Part shown: one piece after another, positions 42,251-53,609 of the stretch
Numbering within the stretch: position 1 is the stretch's first letter
How the letters are laid out: each line of letters begins with the position of its first letter
Assembly: GCF_003255815.1 (NCBI RefSeq)
Contig: NC_037681.1
Location: 72,052,338 to 72,116,337 of the forward strand
Origin: Theropithecus gelada
Taxonomy: Eukaryota; Chordata; Mammalia; Primates; Cercopithecidae
Reading direction: 5' to 3'
DNA length: 64,000 nucleotides
Notes under the pieces: generated by a model
What the model was told of the DNA's origin: nothing
The model's database searches: none
Seen by the model: the letters and a program-made list of their open reading frames with translations, nothing else
Position numbers and translations under genes: made by a program

Positions 42251-42959
42251 GTTGCCCTATCTAAAAGATGGACCTAGAACTAGATATATGGAACATTGTA
42301 CCAGGAAAGGTAAGATTATGAAAATGTAAATATAGTTGTGACTGTGCAAATATTTAATTACCTAGAGTCTTGAAAAATAATACTTTACCACAGTGAACTC
42401 TATTTTGAATAGGGATTTGGGAGGATAATAGCAGGTTAAGGAAAAAAAATCACCCAAAAGCTTTCATCATAATCCCTAACCTAATATCAGTTTTGCCATG
42501 TGGTGGACTAATATTTTTCTTTACTTAAGGCTGATATAAGGGCCCTTGAAACATTGTCACTTGCTTTCCTTTTTCGCTTCTTACTGCTTTTTTTTCCTTT
42601 GGGGATGAAAAGAATAGGTGGAGAATATAGAGTGCAGAATATAGAGTATTCCTACTTTCTAAGCTTTTTAATGCCAATCTATCCTTCCCCCATATCAGCA
42701 TACATTCTGGAAAGGCTGTGATGTAATAATCTTTATTTTGTCTTAAATTTGTTTATACAGGCCTTTAACTTTTGCCAGGTCTTCATATTCCAAAAATGTT
42801 TGATATGTAATTCTGATATAATATGTTTTACTACATAAATTAAGATGTTTTTGAAAATATAAAAAGAAATGGGAGTGAAGCCAGAGAACAACAACAAAAA
42901 AATGAATAATACAATGACAAAACTGCTTAATTTGTAAATCTGAGATTATCCTCTGTCAT
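42251..42959. other. Unrecognised sequence
   Basis: No repeat family recognised, apart from the second copy of the 25-bp word at 42606-42630. Confidence 0.45.
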
Positions 42960-43086
42960 GTCTGGCCCTAATTGCAAAATGCTTTCTTTTTTCCCATTAA
43001 TGGTATGGCAAGAATCTGACCTTAAGCCTCTTCCCTTCTCTTTCTTTCACTATCTCTAAAGCCTTCCCTTTACTGGTATCCCTCAG
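42960..43086 (+). repeat. L2 fragment, sense, left of MaLR LTR
   Basis: 'cttttctttcactatctctaaagcc'-type text is compatible with sense L2 and appears to continue after the LTR at 43501. Short and uncertain. Confidence 0.45.
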
Positions 43087-43500
43087 TGGTATGGTTTGAA
43101 TGTTTGTAGTCTTCAAAAATTCATGTTGAAACTTAATTCCCATTGTGGTGGTACTAAGACATGAGACCTATTGGGTATTGAGTAAATCACCAGGGCTTCA
43201 CCCTCATGAATGGGATTAATGCCCTTATATAAGAGACTTCAAAGAGCTGGCTAGCTCTTTCATCAGTTCTGCCATATGAGGAGATAACCTTCATACCTTT
43301 TGTTCTTCCATCCCTCTGTCATGTGAGAAAGCAGCAATAGGGTGCCATCTAGAAGTAAGGGAAAGCCCCCACCTGACACCAAATCTGCTGGTGCCTTAAT
43401 CTTGGACTTTACAGCCTCCAGAGCTATGGGAAATAAATTCTATTATTCAAAAATGACTCAGTTTAAAACATTTGGTTGTTGCAGCAGTAACAGACTACAA
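43087..43500 (+). mobile_element. MaLR solo LTR (MLT1/MST group)
   Basis: Starts tggtatggtttgaatgtttg. It contains 'aattcatgttgaaacttaattccc', 'ccctcatgaatgggattaatgccc', 'cacctgacaccaaatctgctgg' and 'ttggactttacagcctccagagc', and ends 'gcagcagtaacagactaca'. The order is that of a MaLR LTR. The exact subfamily is not resolved. Confidence 0.85.
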
Positions 43501-43880
43501 AACTGCTATAGTCTTATTTCAAGCCTTAACCAAGGCCCACTGGAGTTATTCCAGTAGCTCCAAATCTTACCTTTCTTAACTCTATCTTTTACATTGTGAT
43601 CAGATAATCTTTTCAAAGGAGGGCTATGTGATAGGCACTTAGGAAATATATAATGTGCAAAAAGTCAGGCCACTAAACTACTCGAGTTCCTTCAATATTC
43701 TTCCATCACTTTAAGATTAAAATGTAAATATGGTATTTGAGACCCATTCATGGGCCAATTGGCCTTGACTGCCTCAGCATTATCTTTTCCTGATGCTCCC
43801 CAAACACTTTGTGCTCCACATCAAGAAAAACATCCTTTCCCAAAGGAACCAAATCTCTCATGTCACTATGTCAGATACAT
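43501..43880 (+). repeat. L2 fragment, sense, right of MaLR LTR
   Basis: 'actgctatagtcttatttc', 'tgtgatcagataatcttttc' and 'cactttaagattaaaatgtaa' follow sense L2 order around the RT carboxy end, continuing the L2 interrupted at 43086. Confidence 0.55.
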
Positions 43881-44201
43881 GAGTGAATAAATTCTTTAGA
43901 AGAGGTCATTAGGAGGGAATAAAATCTGAAGGCTGTAGCAAAACATGAAGCAAGAATCTATTTTCCACACAAAGATAAATCACAATGAACTTCCCAGAGA
44001 TGATGAAATACTCTAAAGAAAATAAATCACTAACTAAGACACAAGGCTTCTAGTAATCAGATTTACATGTGTCATAACATGAAATGAACTGATACATTTT
44101 CTGCTCCATCAGAATGATTTGACAATGACATTTTAAATATGCATGGATTACCCTGGATCAACAACATCAGAATAATTCAGTTAGGGTATCTGAGCTGTTT
44201 G
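43881..44201. other. Unrecognised sequence
   Basis: No feature recognised. Confidence 0.5.
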
Positions 44202-44216
44202 CACTCAAAATAATTC

Positions 44217-44520
44217 TTTTTTTTTTTTTTTTTTTTTGAGATGGAGTCTCGCTGTGTCACCCAGGCTGGAGTGCCGTAGCATGATCTCAGCTAAATACAA
44301 CCTCCGCTTCCTGGGTTCAAGCTGATTCTCTTGCCTCAGGCTCCCGAGTAGCTGGGACTATAGGTGCGTGCCACCACGCCCAGCTAATATTTGTATTTTT
44401 AGTAAAGACAGAGTTTCACCAGGCCAGGCTGCTCTCAAACTCTTGACCTCAAGTGATTCACCCACTTCAGCCTCCCAAAACCCTGGGATTACTGTGCATG
44501 AGCCACAGTGCCCCCATCTT
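44217..44520 (-). mobile_element. Alu (AluS/J-like), antisense
   Basis: Poly-T, then gagatggagtctcgctgtgtcacc and both arms, with an internal deletion near 'gtttcaccaggccagg'. The flanking 15-mers cactcaaaataattc (44202-44216) and cactcataacaattc (44521-44535) are an aged TSD with two mismatches. Confidence 0.93.
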
Positions 44521-44535
44521 CACTCATAACAATTC

Positions 44536-45375
44536 TAATACTAAATGTGTGTGGGGTTTTGCCTATACCAGCAACCAATTCTCCAACTCTCTGGACACCA
44601 TCTGGGTGTCCTACCGTTCAATTTAACTCTAACACTACCCAGAGTTAGCATTAGACTCCACAGGTTCAGACCCACAAGACATTCCTCACTCCACATGCCA
44701 GCCTCAAGTACTGGGTACAGAGGATGTACACATTGCTGTCTGACTTTGCTGCAAAGTTGAAGTCCACACAACCCCCACTTCAGGTTTGATAATTTACTAG
44801 AAGGGCTCACAGAACTCAGAACAGTGTAGTTACTGACACCCATTTATAATGAAGGACACAAATGAACAGCCAGATGAAGAGGTACATAGAACAAAGTCCA
44901 GAAGAGTTCAAAGCACAGGACCTTCTGTCTTCGTGGGGTTGGTGTGCCCCACCCTTCTGGCATATGGATATTTTCACCAACCTAGAAACTCACTGAACCC
45001 TGTTGGCTAGGGGTTTTTGTGGAGGTTTCATTAGGTAGGCACGACTGATTGCGTCATTGGTCATTGATGGTTCATCTCCAACCTCTCTCCCTTCCTCAGA
45101 AGTCTGGATGTGAACCTGAAAGTTCCAACTGTCTAGTCACAGACTAGTTTTTCTGGTAACCAACCTCCATCCTGAAGCTATTTAGAGGCTACGCAAGAGT
45201 CCCCTCATTAGCATAAACTCCACTATGGTTGAAAGGATTTATAATGAATAAGAAAAGATATTCCCTCACCCTTATCACTCAGAAAATTCCAAGGGTTTTA
45301 GAAGTCCTGTGCCAAAACTAGGGAAAAAGACTACATACATATTTCTTATTATATCACAAAATCACAGTTGCCACA
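44536..45375. mobile_element. Old ERV LTR, family unresolved
   Basis: About 840 bp with clear LTR-family word order: 'ctctggacaccatctgggtgtcctac', 'gttagcattagactccacagg', 'aatttactagaagggctcacagaactc', 'ctcattagcataaactccac' and 'attccaagggttttagaag', each in pieces. I recognise this as a repeated primate LTR consensus (ERVL or ERV1 class) but cannot name it safely. No internal retroviral region adjoins it, so it is probably solo. An open frame pair at 44541-44843 is not a gene. Confidence 0.65.
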
Positions 45376-45764
45376 AATGTTATAATGTTAGAGGTAATGG
45401 TACATTTACAGAAAACAGTGCCAACCATTATAAATGATAAAATATTAAAAAATAACAATTATTAAGACGTACTGCCTCTTTACTCAAAAGATTTTACTAC
45501 TCTTTAAATAGTTTCTTCAATATTAGCAGGCAGGGTGATACAATTAATAACTCAAATATGTATCACTGGTCCTAAGTATACAGACATAAATTTAAGAATT
45601 ACAGAAATATTTCCTAACTAAAGTAGCAACTAGGGGCAGCCGAAGAGTACAGTACAGATGATGACAGATGATTCACTAAATGATTAAACTTGTGTTGTCT
45701 ACTATTATTAAGCAAAAGGCAAGGGAATACTTATGTATATATTATAGGTAAGGAATTTTAAATA
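45376..45764. other. Unrecognised sequence
   Basis: No feature recognised. Confidence 0.5.
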
Positions 45765-45925
45765 TTTTTATCATTTAATCCTAACATTAAATCTGTAATA
45801 CAGATGCTATCACTACTATTTCACTGAGGAAGATATTGAGACTAATGCAGTTTTAATAACTTTTCAAGAAAACATGGATAGTGAGCAGGAGAGATTGGCC
45901 TCAAGCCTACGATTGATATTCCTAA
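45765..45925 (-). repeat. MIR SINE, antisense
   Basis: 'catttaatcctaacattaaa', 'tactatttcactgaggaagatattgagactaa' and 'ggcctcaagcctacgattgatattcc' follow reverse-complement MIR order. Confidence 0.6.
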
Positions 45926-45929
45926 TCTC

Positions 45930-46040
45930 AAAATGCGGATAATAAATATCTTAAGAGTTTCTGTGATTCTTAAATAAGAGAGTGTATTAAAGCTGTCCAT
46001 CACAAGATTCGGTTTACATCATATGTTAAGAAGAAGAAAA
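45930..46040 (+). repeat. MIR SINE fragment, sense
   Basis: 'aaaatgcggataataaatatc' and 'gtgattcttaaataagagagtgtattaaagctg' match the MIR 3' half in sense. Together with the preceding antisense MIR it makes a tail-facing pair. Confidence 0.5.
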
Positions 46041-47518
46041 ATCCTTTCTTCTTAGTTATAAGGATATTTCAATACATCAAGTGTTGCAACAGCTTTAGAA
46101 CAATTATCTTGGCAAATATACATATTATAGACTTTCACTTAAATTCTCTAACATTAGGGTTGTACATTTCAGTGCCTCCTAGAACCAGTTCAATAACAGT
46201 AGCCTGCTAGTGGGTCTGTTAGGGCCTAAAGAAAAATTGATAAGTGTACGCCACAGCCACAGGTATTCAATTAAAAACAAAACAAAGCATCCCAGCTGTT
46301 CAGGCAAAACAGTATTCGCTAGTGTAACTAAGGAGGAGGGCTAACCATTGGTAAATCTGACCCACTTGCTATGGGCAAAGAGAGGCCACTGTTAGCTTGA
46401 CCTAGAATCCAGAATCAGAGAGCTGATATTATATCCTAGTCTCTTTCATTCTGAAAGTTAGCTTTGCCTGCTGCAGACATATGGCTGCAAAAGTGCCTAT
46501 AACCTCTGGCATAGTGCCATAGTGTTATTTTCCTTCCCAGGGCTCACCATCCCTCAGGCTAGAATGATGTATCAAATATAGCATGTAGCTTGGGGCCGAG
46601 CCATAATTCTTTTCGTTAAGAACCAATCAGTTTTTCCCTTTTGAAAATGTGAACTGCATACAGACACTCCAGTTGACCTTTGTTAAGTATTCCAGCAGAA
46701 TGATAATGTCGAGTTTGGATTTGAGTTGTTGTGAGTGCATCCAGATTCACAAGGGACTGGAATAGACAAGAGGGCAAGAACTGCAAGTAGAAAGCTGATA
46801 GGGAGAGAAATGAGCAGAGGATGAAGACTCACAGAGGAAAAGAGATAGGAGAGATGATGTAGTCACTCAGAGTTACAGAGGTAATTCTAGCTCCAAACTT
46901 TCTGAGTCTGATTTTTTTAAAGTCCAGCTGTGAAGTAGCTTTGATATTACATGTCCATGAGATGTTCACACCTTTCCAATATGCCATTCATTTTATGGAA
47001 ATGTATTTGAGTGTGTGTTTAGATTTTGGAACCTAAGGAAACTTGGTAAAAACAAATATTATAAATTCTATTAGAGGGATTTTTTTTTTATTTGCTCCAT
47101 TCCCAGTTTAGAAGTTATGTGCATTTTCTGTTTTTGGAAATGTGCCTTAGTTCTATGTCTATGCTTAGGATATCTTGTCATTTTTCAAATTTCCTAAATT
47201 CCTATGTAATCCGATACAAGGAACAGGGGTTGATGGATAGTATACTAACATTCCTTCTGAAGGGCCAGGGGTCTCTAGAGATGTATACTTGTTTTATTTT
47301 TATAGATATTCCCCCAAATTCTTTCTAAAAGTCCTAATATTGAGCAATGCAATACTGTAGCAGTTTCATTATAACATTGCGGTCACCGTGAATTTCTGTT
47401 TAATTACATGAGAATATTAACATATAAAGCCCTGATAAAAGAGGACCGCTGATGGCTTTTTGGTGTGGTAGCAATAACAACAATGAGAAAGATACAGTTT
47501 GAGTACTCCTGGAAGAGG
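46041..47518. other. Unrecognised sequence (about 1.5 kb)
   Basis: No transposon or gene recognised. Confidence 0.5.
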
Positions 47519-47531
47519 AGACTCTTGAGTA

Positions 47532-47705
47532 TTTTTTTTTTTTTTTTTTTTTTTTTTGTGAGTCTCTCTTTGTCACCCAGGCTGGAGTGCAGTGGCGCGG
47601 TCTCGGCTCACTGCAAGCTCCGCCTCCCAGGTTCACGCCATTCTCCTGCCTCAGCCTCCTGAGTAGATGGGACTACAGGCGCCCGCCACCATGCCCGGCT
47701 GATAT

Positions 47706-47744
<39 letters not shown>

Positions 47745-47868
47745 GTAGTTTTTTTAGTAGAGACGGGTTTCACCGTGTTAGCCAGGATGGTCTTGATCTC
47801 CTGACCTCATGATCCACCCGCCTCGGCTTTCCAAAGTGCTGGAATTACAGGTATGAGCCACCGCACCA
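47532..47868 (-). mobile_element. AluY-like, antisense, with internal (TTTA)n expansion
   Basis: Poly-T of 26 nt, then a left arm lacking the agacggag segment, and 'cgcggtctcggctcactgcaagctccgcctccc'. The mid-linker is expanded into a TTTA repeat (47704-47756). The TSD gactcttgag is perfect over 10 bp at 47520-47529 and 47869-47878. Confidence 0.94.
47704..47756. repeat. (TTTA)n microsatellite
   Basis: About 13 uninterrupted tetranucleotide units arising from the A-rich mid-linker of the Alu. Length polymorphism is likely. Confidence 0.95.
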
Positions 47869-48064
47869 GACTCTTGAGCATTTTTTTAAAAGAACGGCAT
47901 GCTAGAGTAAAACAAACAAACAAGAATATGAAGAAACACATTTGGAACCCGATACTGGTTTTGAGGCTGGTTTTGTGATACAGAGGTGAAGTTAAAAAAA
48001 ATTCCTTAATCTAGATATAATATTCTAAAGGGGAAGTTTTGAAAAGAAGTAGTATTGATTTACA

Positions 48065-48620
48065 TTCATTAATCAATCAATCAATCTACAAGTGTGTATT
48101 GAGAGCCTATATGTAAGAGGCACATAACAGGTTCAGTGTGCCCTCATGAAATTTGTAATTTAAGAGACAAAGACAGATATTAAATAACACACAAATATCT
48201 ACTTTTATTTTGTACCAAATATATGAAAGAAAAAACACAGTGTATATGAGAGGATATAAAAACAACATTTATTGTTGGATCAAAGAAAACCTCTTAAGAA
48301 AAGTTGAAGTACAATTGAGACTTAAAGGATGGATTGGTGTTAGCCAGAAAGAGAGCAGAGATGGGGGAATGTCCTCCAGGTTAAAGAGAGAGCGTGTAAA
48401 GAATCCTTAAACTGGTAAAAAAAAGATTGAGTTGTTAGAAGAATAGGCAAAAAGTCTGGTGGATGACGGTACATCACAAAAACATGACAATAAAGGCTGA
48501 AGATGTAAGTAGGGAAAAATCATTATAGGTCCTGTAGGACACTGTAAAGTATTTAGGATTTATTCTTTGAGCTATGGGATACTGTTTAAGAATATTAAAT
48601 TGGATATGATTTAATTTTTA
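48065..48620 (-). repeat. L2 fragment, antisense
   Basis: Starts with the reversed L2 terminus ('cattcattaatcaatcaatc', 'gtgtattgagagcctat') and continues 'ccctcatgaaatttgtaatttaagagac', 'aggtcctgtaggacactgtaaag' and 'ggatttattctttgagctatggga', in antisense L2 order. Confidence 0.7.
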
Positions 48621-48663
48621 TTTTATTTCTCTGCACACATATGTGCATTACTTAATATGTATA

Positions 48664-48814
48664 TACATTATATTAGTACATGTTTGTATGTATACATATA
48701 TGTATATATTTCTAGTTGCTGTATAACAAATATAGTATACATTATATTAGTACATACAATGTTTATATGTATACACACATTTATATATTTCTAGCTGCTG
48801 TATAACAAATGCAG
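48664..48814. repeat. 74-bp tandem duplication, AT-rich
   Basis: Two units, from 48664 and 48738, each beginning tacattatattagtacat and ending tttctag(t/c)tgctgtataacaaat. A few substitutions and small indels separate them. Confidence 0.8.
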
Positions 48815-50117
48815 TAGAAGGGGAGAATGAGTGAATAGTAGCTTATTGTGGAATTCTGAAACTAAGAAGATTTAGACTAGACAAATTGAAACCAAACAAA
48901 AACTGCACTGTCATATATTTTACAAGCAACAACTAGAAAGTGGTGCATTGAATGTACTACATCCTGCTACATACATACAAGAATGTTTGTTTTGGATTTA
49001 AGAACATTGGTAGTTGTAGGTAATACTTGTTGAGATAGAAATAAAAAGGGATAAAAAATCAGTGGGTGTCTGTGTATGTGTAGTGGGGAAGAGAATAAAT
49101 TCACATTTAGATTTTTCATATTGAAGATATCTTTGAGAAATTATCCAAATGACATCATTATGTCGATAGTTATGTAGATGAATTCAGTGTTCAAGACAGG
49201 TCATGAGTGAAAGGATACTTTTGGCAGTAGACATACTTATGAACATAATAGTGGATGAGTGAATATCAGTGGTTATCAACTATGGCAGTGAAATAGGAGG
49301 ATTTTAAAACCACAATAATGATTTTTGACAATTCAGGGTACATCTCCTGATGAGAATAACCCAGATTTTCTTGAGAGACAGAGAATCTGAACAATTCTGA
49401 GAGAATCGGGCTGGGGTACAAACATTGGAGTTAAGTGTCTAAGGTAAAACAAATAAATTTTCTGAGCTTTAATACAGAATGACACATTTGTACCCTACAC
49501 ATGAGAGTAAATCAGAAACAGACCATTCTATAAGGAACCAAAGCCCAATTCTGAATCATCTCAACTATTAAATTCTTTTAATCCAGGATGATTTGCTTAT
49601 AGCCACATGCAAGAAACAAACCTGTATCTTACCTGAAGTAAAATGATACTGTTTTGTTTTTCAAGCAATTTATATTAAAAACATTCTGACATATAATACA
49701 ACCAAAATATCAGATTTAACATGAAGCTACAGATAGAAAACAAACACAGAATCATAGAGTATCCAGATAATACTTAGACATGGACTTTAAAACAGCTACA
49801 CTTAATACATTTAGGACAAATATTGGCACAGAGTTTGGCATATAGACCAAATTCAGTCCTTAGCTTGTTTTTGTATGGCACACAAGCCAAGCATGTTTTT
49901 TACAAATATATGGCCCCATCTTATATTTTTCTTTGTGTGAATGGTACTGTTGATGTTGTTTATTCATTTGTTTTTACAATTCTTTATGTAACAAAAAAGA
50001 TTATTATTCAAAATATATAAAGAAACCCTAAAATATAATGGAGAAATGAAGAACTCAATGGGAAAAAAGACAAAAGATATAAAAATACAATTTACAGAAG
50101 AGGAAACACAAATGGTC
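48815..50117. other. Mostly unrecognised sequence
   Basis: Holds one copy (48901-48970) of a short unit repeated at about 51 kb. A possible MER5-like remnant starts at 49267 ('cagtggttatcaactatggc'). Otherwise nothing recognised. Confidence 0.45.
48901..48970. repeat. Copy A of a local dispersed repeat
   Basis: 'actgcactgtcatatatttt', 'acaagcaacaactagaaag', 'gcattgaatgtactacatc'. It recurs at 50981-51055 and, in part, at 51083-51120. I do not know this repeat family. Confidence 0.8.
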
Positions 50118-50443
50118 TATATATATACACACACATATATACACATACATATATGCACACATATACATGCGAGTATATGTACACATGTATATATGCACGT
50201 GTGTATATATGTATATGTGTGTATATATGTGTATATATATATGTGTGTATATATGTATATGTGTATGTGCATATATCTGTATAAACACATATGTGTATAC
50301 CGATACATATATACAGGTGTCCAGATATACACATATATATGTATATTTACACGTATGTATGTATATTTATATAGACATGCATACATATGTACGTACATGC
50401 ATATACAGATATATACATACGCATATATACATATGTATGTGTA
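50118..50443. repeat. Compound (TA/CA/TG)n alternating purine-pyrimidine tract
   Basis: About 325 bp of almost continuous alternating purine and pyrimidine built from tatatg, tacaca and tgtgta words. Open frames on all six readings encode only Tyr, Ile, Thr, His, Cys, Val and Met repeats and are artefacts of composition. Confidence 0.93.
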
Positions 50444-50980
50444 TTTCTTTTAATTTATGGAAATTAAATAGAAAACCATAAGAGATAGTACTTCAGACAG
50501 TCTTATGGCAGACACATACTATTTGTTCACTAGATTGTTTATCTTTTGAGCATACATCTGGACTGTTCTTTTACAGTTAGATGTGCCAAAAATGAATTTT
50601 GAAGAATGTAGGTTGAAATAAAATGCATCACTTCTAAGTCCGGTCCATACCCTAACTTTCAACCAGTCAATTTCCAGACTTTGTCCTTTTTCTGCTTGCT
50701 TGGTGAAGAGCCACTAGGATAAAAAGAAACCTGTGTTCCTTGATGGAGCAATTCCTGTCCTACAAACTACTGTATTTGTGTGTGCATGTAAATTAAAATA
50801 TTTGAAATATATATAATTAGCAAAAATTGAGACGCTTGAAATGCCTAATATTAGCAGGGATATAGAGCATCTGGAACTATATTATGTTGTTAGTGGGTAT
50901 ATAGCAACATATATGTGTGCTGTGTATACATATATATATGTATATGTGTGCATATATATGTATATGGAAACTAAATGGAA
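50444..50980. other. Unrecognised sequence
   Basis: No gene or family recognised. A second, shorter TA/TG tract lies at about 50908-50965. Confidence 0.5.
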
Positions 50981-51125
50981 AAGTGCACTGTCTTACATAT
51001 TTTACAAGCAACAACTGGAAGGGGATGCATTGAATGTACTACATCACAGTACTACATCACGGTACTACATCATTGAATGGAAAAACTGCACTGTCTTATA
51101 TATTTTACAAGCAACAATTGGATAT
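50981..51125. repeat. Copies B and C of the local dispersed repeat
   Basis: Copy B (50981-51055) carries 'tgcactgtcttacatatttt', 'acaagcaacaactggaag' and 'gcattgaatgtactacatc'. The word 'agtactacatca' or 'ggtactacatca' is then repeated. Copy C (51083-51120) repeats 'actgcactgtcttatatatt' and 'acaagcaacaattgga'. Confidence 0.8.
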
Positions 51126-51397
51126 ATATAATTTTGAACATATCTCATATCTGATAGCCCAGAAATGTCACTTCAGTGTATTCATTCAATATAAATTATA
51201 TTAACTAAATCATTAATATAAACTAGAGAATCATGCATATACTCAAGAACACACATGACTCAATATATGTGATGTTATTTGAAATAGCAAAAATCAAAAG
51301 TTTACATTAATACAGAATTAAAAAGAAACTAAACCTACATTTTTAAACATGGATAAATCTTAAAAACAATAACAGAAGATATATGGATATATGGTAC
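51126..51397. other. Unrecognised sequence
   Basis: No feature recognised. Confidence 0.5.
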
Positions 51398-52017
51398 TGT
51401 TGGGGTGCAGAAAACAGTGCCCCAAAATGAAGGCCTCAGAAACAGCCTCAGAACAAAAAAGATTTTCTCTGATCTGTTTCTTTGTCCTATTCTCCCCTGA
51501 GGCTAGCCATAGAAACTAGAATCCCTCTTGCCAAATACTAAATGTAGAAACCAAATCTTTTCTCCAAAGTCAGACATAAGACCTAAAAATATTACTCTAA
51601 CTATCCTTCCACTTCTCTGTGTGAAAGCTGGCCATGAAGAAATTATCTGACCTACCTTGTTTGACTGTAGGTCACAAGTCCTTGCCTAGAGAGGGTCCTG
51701 TCCCATACCCAGAAGGAGGGAATCCATGGACAGAGGCAAAAAAGAATCTACATAGGCAGGCCTTGCTGGGTTTTCCTACTCAGTCTATTAGCATTAGATC
51801 AGAACCTTTTTGTTTAATCATATTCCAACATGGCTATCCATACTTGGTTAAACTTAAGCATAAAATTGGGCAATTTTTCTTGTATCTTTGGGTTTTCATT
51901 CCAAAGGCTCCTGTATATATACATTAAATAAGTTTTTATGCCTTTGTTCCAATGAGTCTGCCTTTTGCAAGTTAATTTTTAAGCAAACCTTCAGAGGGCC
52001 AAGCCTTGGCCCCTACA
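51398..52017 (+). mobile_element. Solo ERV1-like LTR (MER4-group-like)
   Basis: About 620 bp beginning tgttggggtgcag and ending ggcccctaca, i.e. TG...CA ends. It is flanked by gtac (51394-51397) and atac (52018-52021), an imperfect 4-bp TSD typical of class I ERVs. Contains 'aaaatgaaggcctcagaaac', a C-rich middle, and 'atacattaaataagttttt' as a likely polyadenylation region, followed by 'gccaagccttggcccc'. No gag, pol or env sequence is present. The subfamily name is uncertain. Confidence 0.72.
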
Positions 52018-52019
52018 AT

Positions 52020-52110
52020 ACCGTTTATATACATTTTTAAACATGCAAAACAAATATATGTATATATTTTATATTTACAATATATATGTATGTAAGATAT
52101 ACATATATAC
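52020..52110. repeat. AT-rich low-complexity tract
   Basis: Repeated tatatg, tatatt and tacata words with no other structure. Confidence 0.7.
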
Positions 52111-52177
52111 AGTAAAAATGTAAGTAGAAAGAATAGAATGTTGGTGGAGGTTTGTGATAAGGAATATGTACACAGAT

Positions 52178-52870
52178 ATCTTTTTTAACTTTTAAGTTCA
52201 GGGGTACATATGCAGGTTTATTGCCTAGGTGATCATGTGCCATCAGGATTTGTTGTACAGATTATCTCATCACCCAGGTATTAAGCCCAGTACCTACTGT
52301 TATTTTTTCTGATCCTCTGCCTCCTCCCACCCTCCCCCCACAACAGGACCCAGTGTGTGTTGTTCCCCTCTGTGTGTTCATGTGTTCTCATCATTTAGTT
52401 CCCACTTATAAGTGGGAATATGCAGTACTTAGTTTTCTGTTCCTGCATTAGTTTGCTGAGGATAATGGCCTCCAGTTTCATCTATACCCCTGCAAAAGAC
52501 AGGATCTTGTTCTTTTTTTATGGGTGCATAGTATTCCATGTTGTATAGGTACTACATTTTCTTTATCCAGGTCTATAATTGATAGACATTTAAATTGATT
52601 CCAAGTCTTTACTATCGTGAATAGTGCTGCAATAAACATACATGTGTATGTGTGTTTATAATAGAACAATTTATATTCCTATGGGTATATAAAAAGTAAT
52701 GGGATTGTTGGGTGGAATGGTATTCTGTCTTTAGATCTTTGAGGAATCACCACACTGTCTTCCACAATGGTTGAACTAATTTACATTCCCACTAACAGTG
52801 TATAAGCATTCCTTTTTCACCACAACCTCACTGGCATCTGCAATTTTTTGACTTTTTAATAATAGCTAAG
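52178..52870 (-). mobile_element. 5'-truncated L1 3' end, antisense
   Basis: Reads as the reverse complement of an L1 3' UTR and ORF2 carboxy end: 'acttttaagttcaggggtac', 'tatgcaggtttattgcctagg', 'tgttctcatcatttagttccc', 'ttgctgaggataatggcctcc', 'gtgctgcaataaacatac' and 'atgggattgttgggtgga'. An old primate L1 (L1PA/L1PB age) with no coding potential. Confidence 0.93.
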
Positions 52871-53609
52871 TAATACTTTATTTCTTAAGCTGGAAGGTAT
52901 GGTCAAGCATATTATCAATTATTCTTAAAACCATTTTGATTATTTAAAATTAATAATATATTAAATCATGAGATTGTGTTAATTTGTCCATAGAACTGAT
53001 GTGTCCAAAGTATTCAAAAAATTCAAATAAACACCAACGTGTCATTTTATCTATCAGATTATTAATGGTTTTAGAAAAGAATGAGAAAGTGCTCCCATTT
53101 GTACACTATTAGTTGAAAGTGAAAATTTTAATATGCATGAAAGATCTTACTATCTAAATATCTACATATAATTTTATGTAACATTTTCACTTTGGAGTGT
53201 TTTGTCTAACAAATTATTTCTATGCAGATAATTATGTCTCACATTTTCATTTATAGTAGTAAACATTCTGAGGAACCTAAATTTCAAAACTAGGGTGTAT
53301 TTAAATATGTTCATATAGTAGAAAATCATGCAGATATTAAAAATACTTAAAAATAGTAAATACAAAATTATAAAACTTTTAGAAATGCATAAGTACTACT
53401 ATATTGAAATAATCATTAAATATGCATACATTTGTGTCAACTTTATGAAACATAAATAGGGTAAAAAAGCTCAAATGTTAATCAGTCTTTTTTTTTGGTT
53501 TATGACATTATTGTTTTCTTGACAAGTTTGTTTTGTGACAGTATGGTGACAACATATTAATTTTATAATTCAATACATAGCCCTCTATTAATACATAGTG
53601 TTACATTAG
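52871..53609. other. Unrecognised AT-rich sequence
   Basis: No repeat family or gene recognised. Confidence 0.5.

Noticed and set aside
47704..47756. CRISPR-like regular spacing
   Set aside because: A simple (TTTA)n microsatellite with no spacers. No repeat-spacer architecture exists anywhere in the window, as expected for a primate genome.
50046..50481. Overlapping 77-135-codon frames on both strands in the TA/CA tract
   Set aside because: Composition artefacts of an alternating dinucleotide tract, encoding only Tyr/Ile/Thr/His/Cys/Met/Val repeats in several frames at once.
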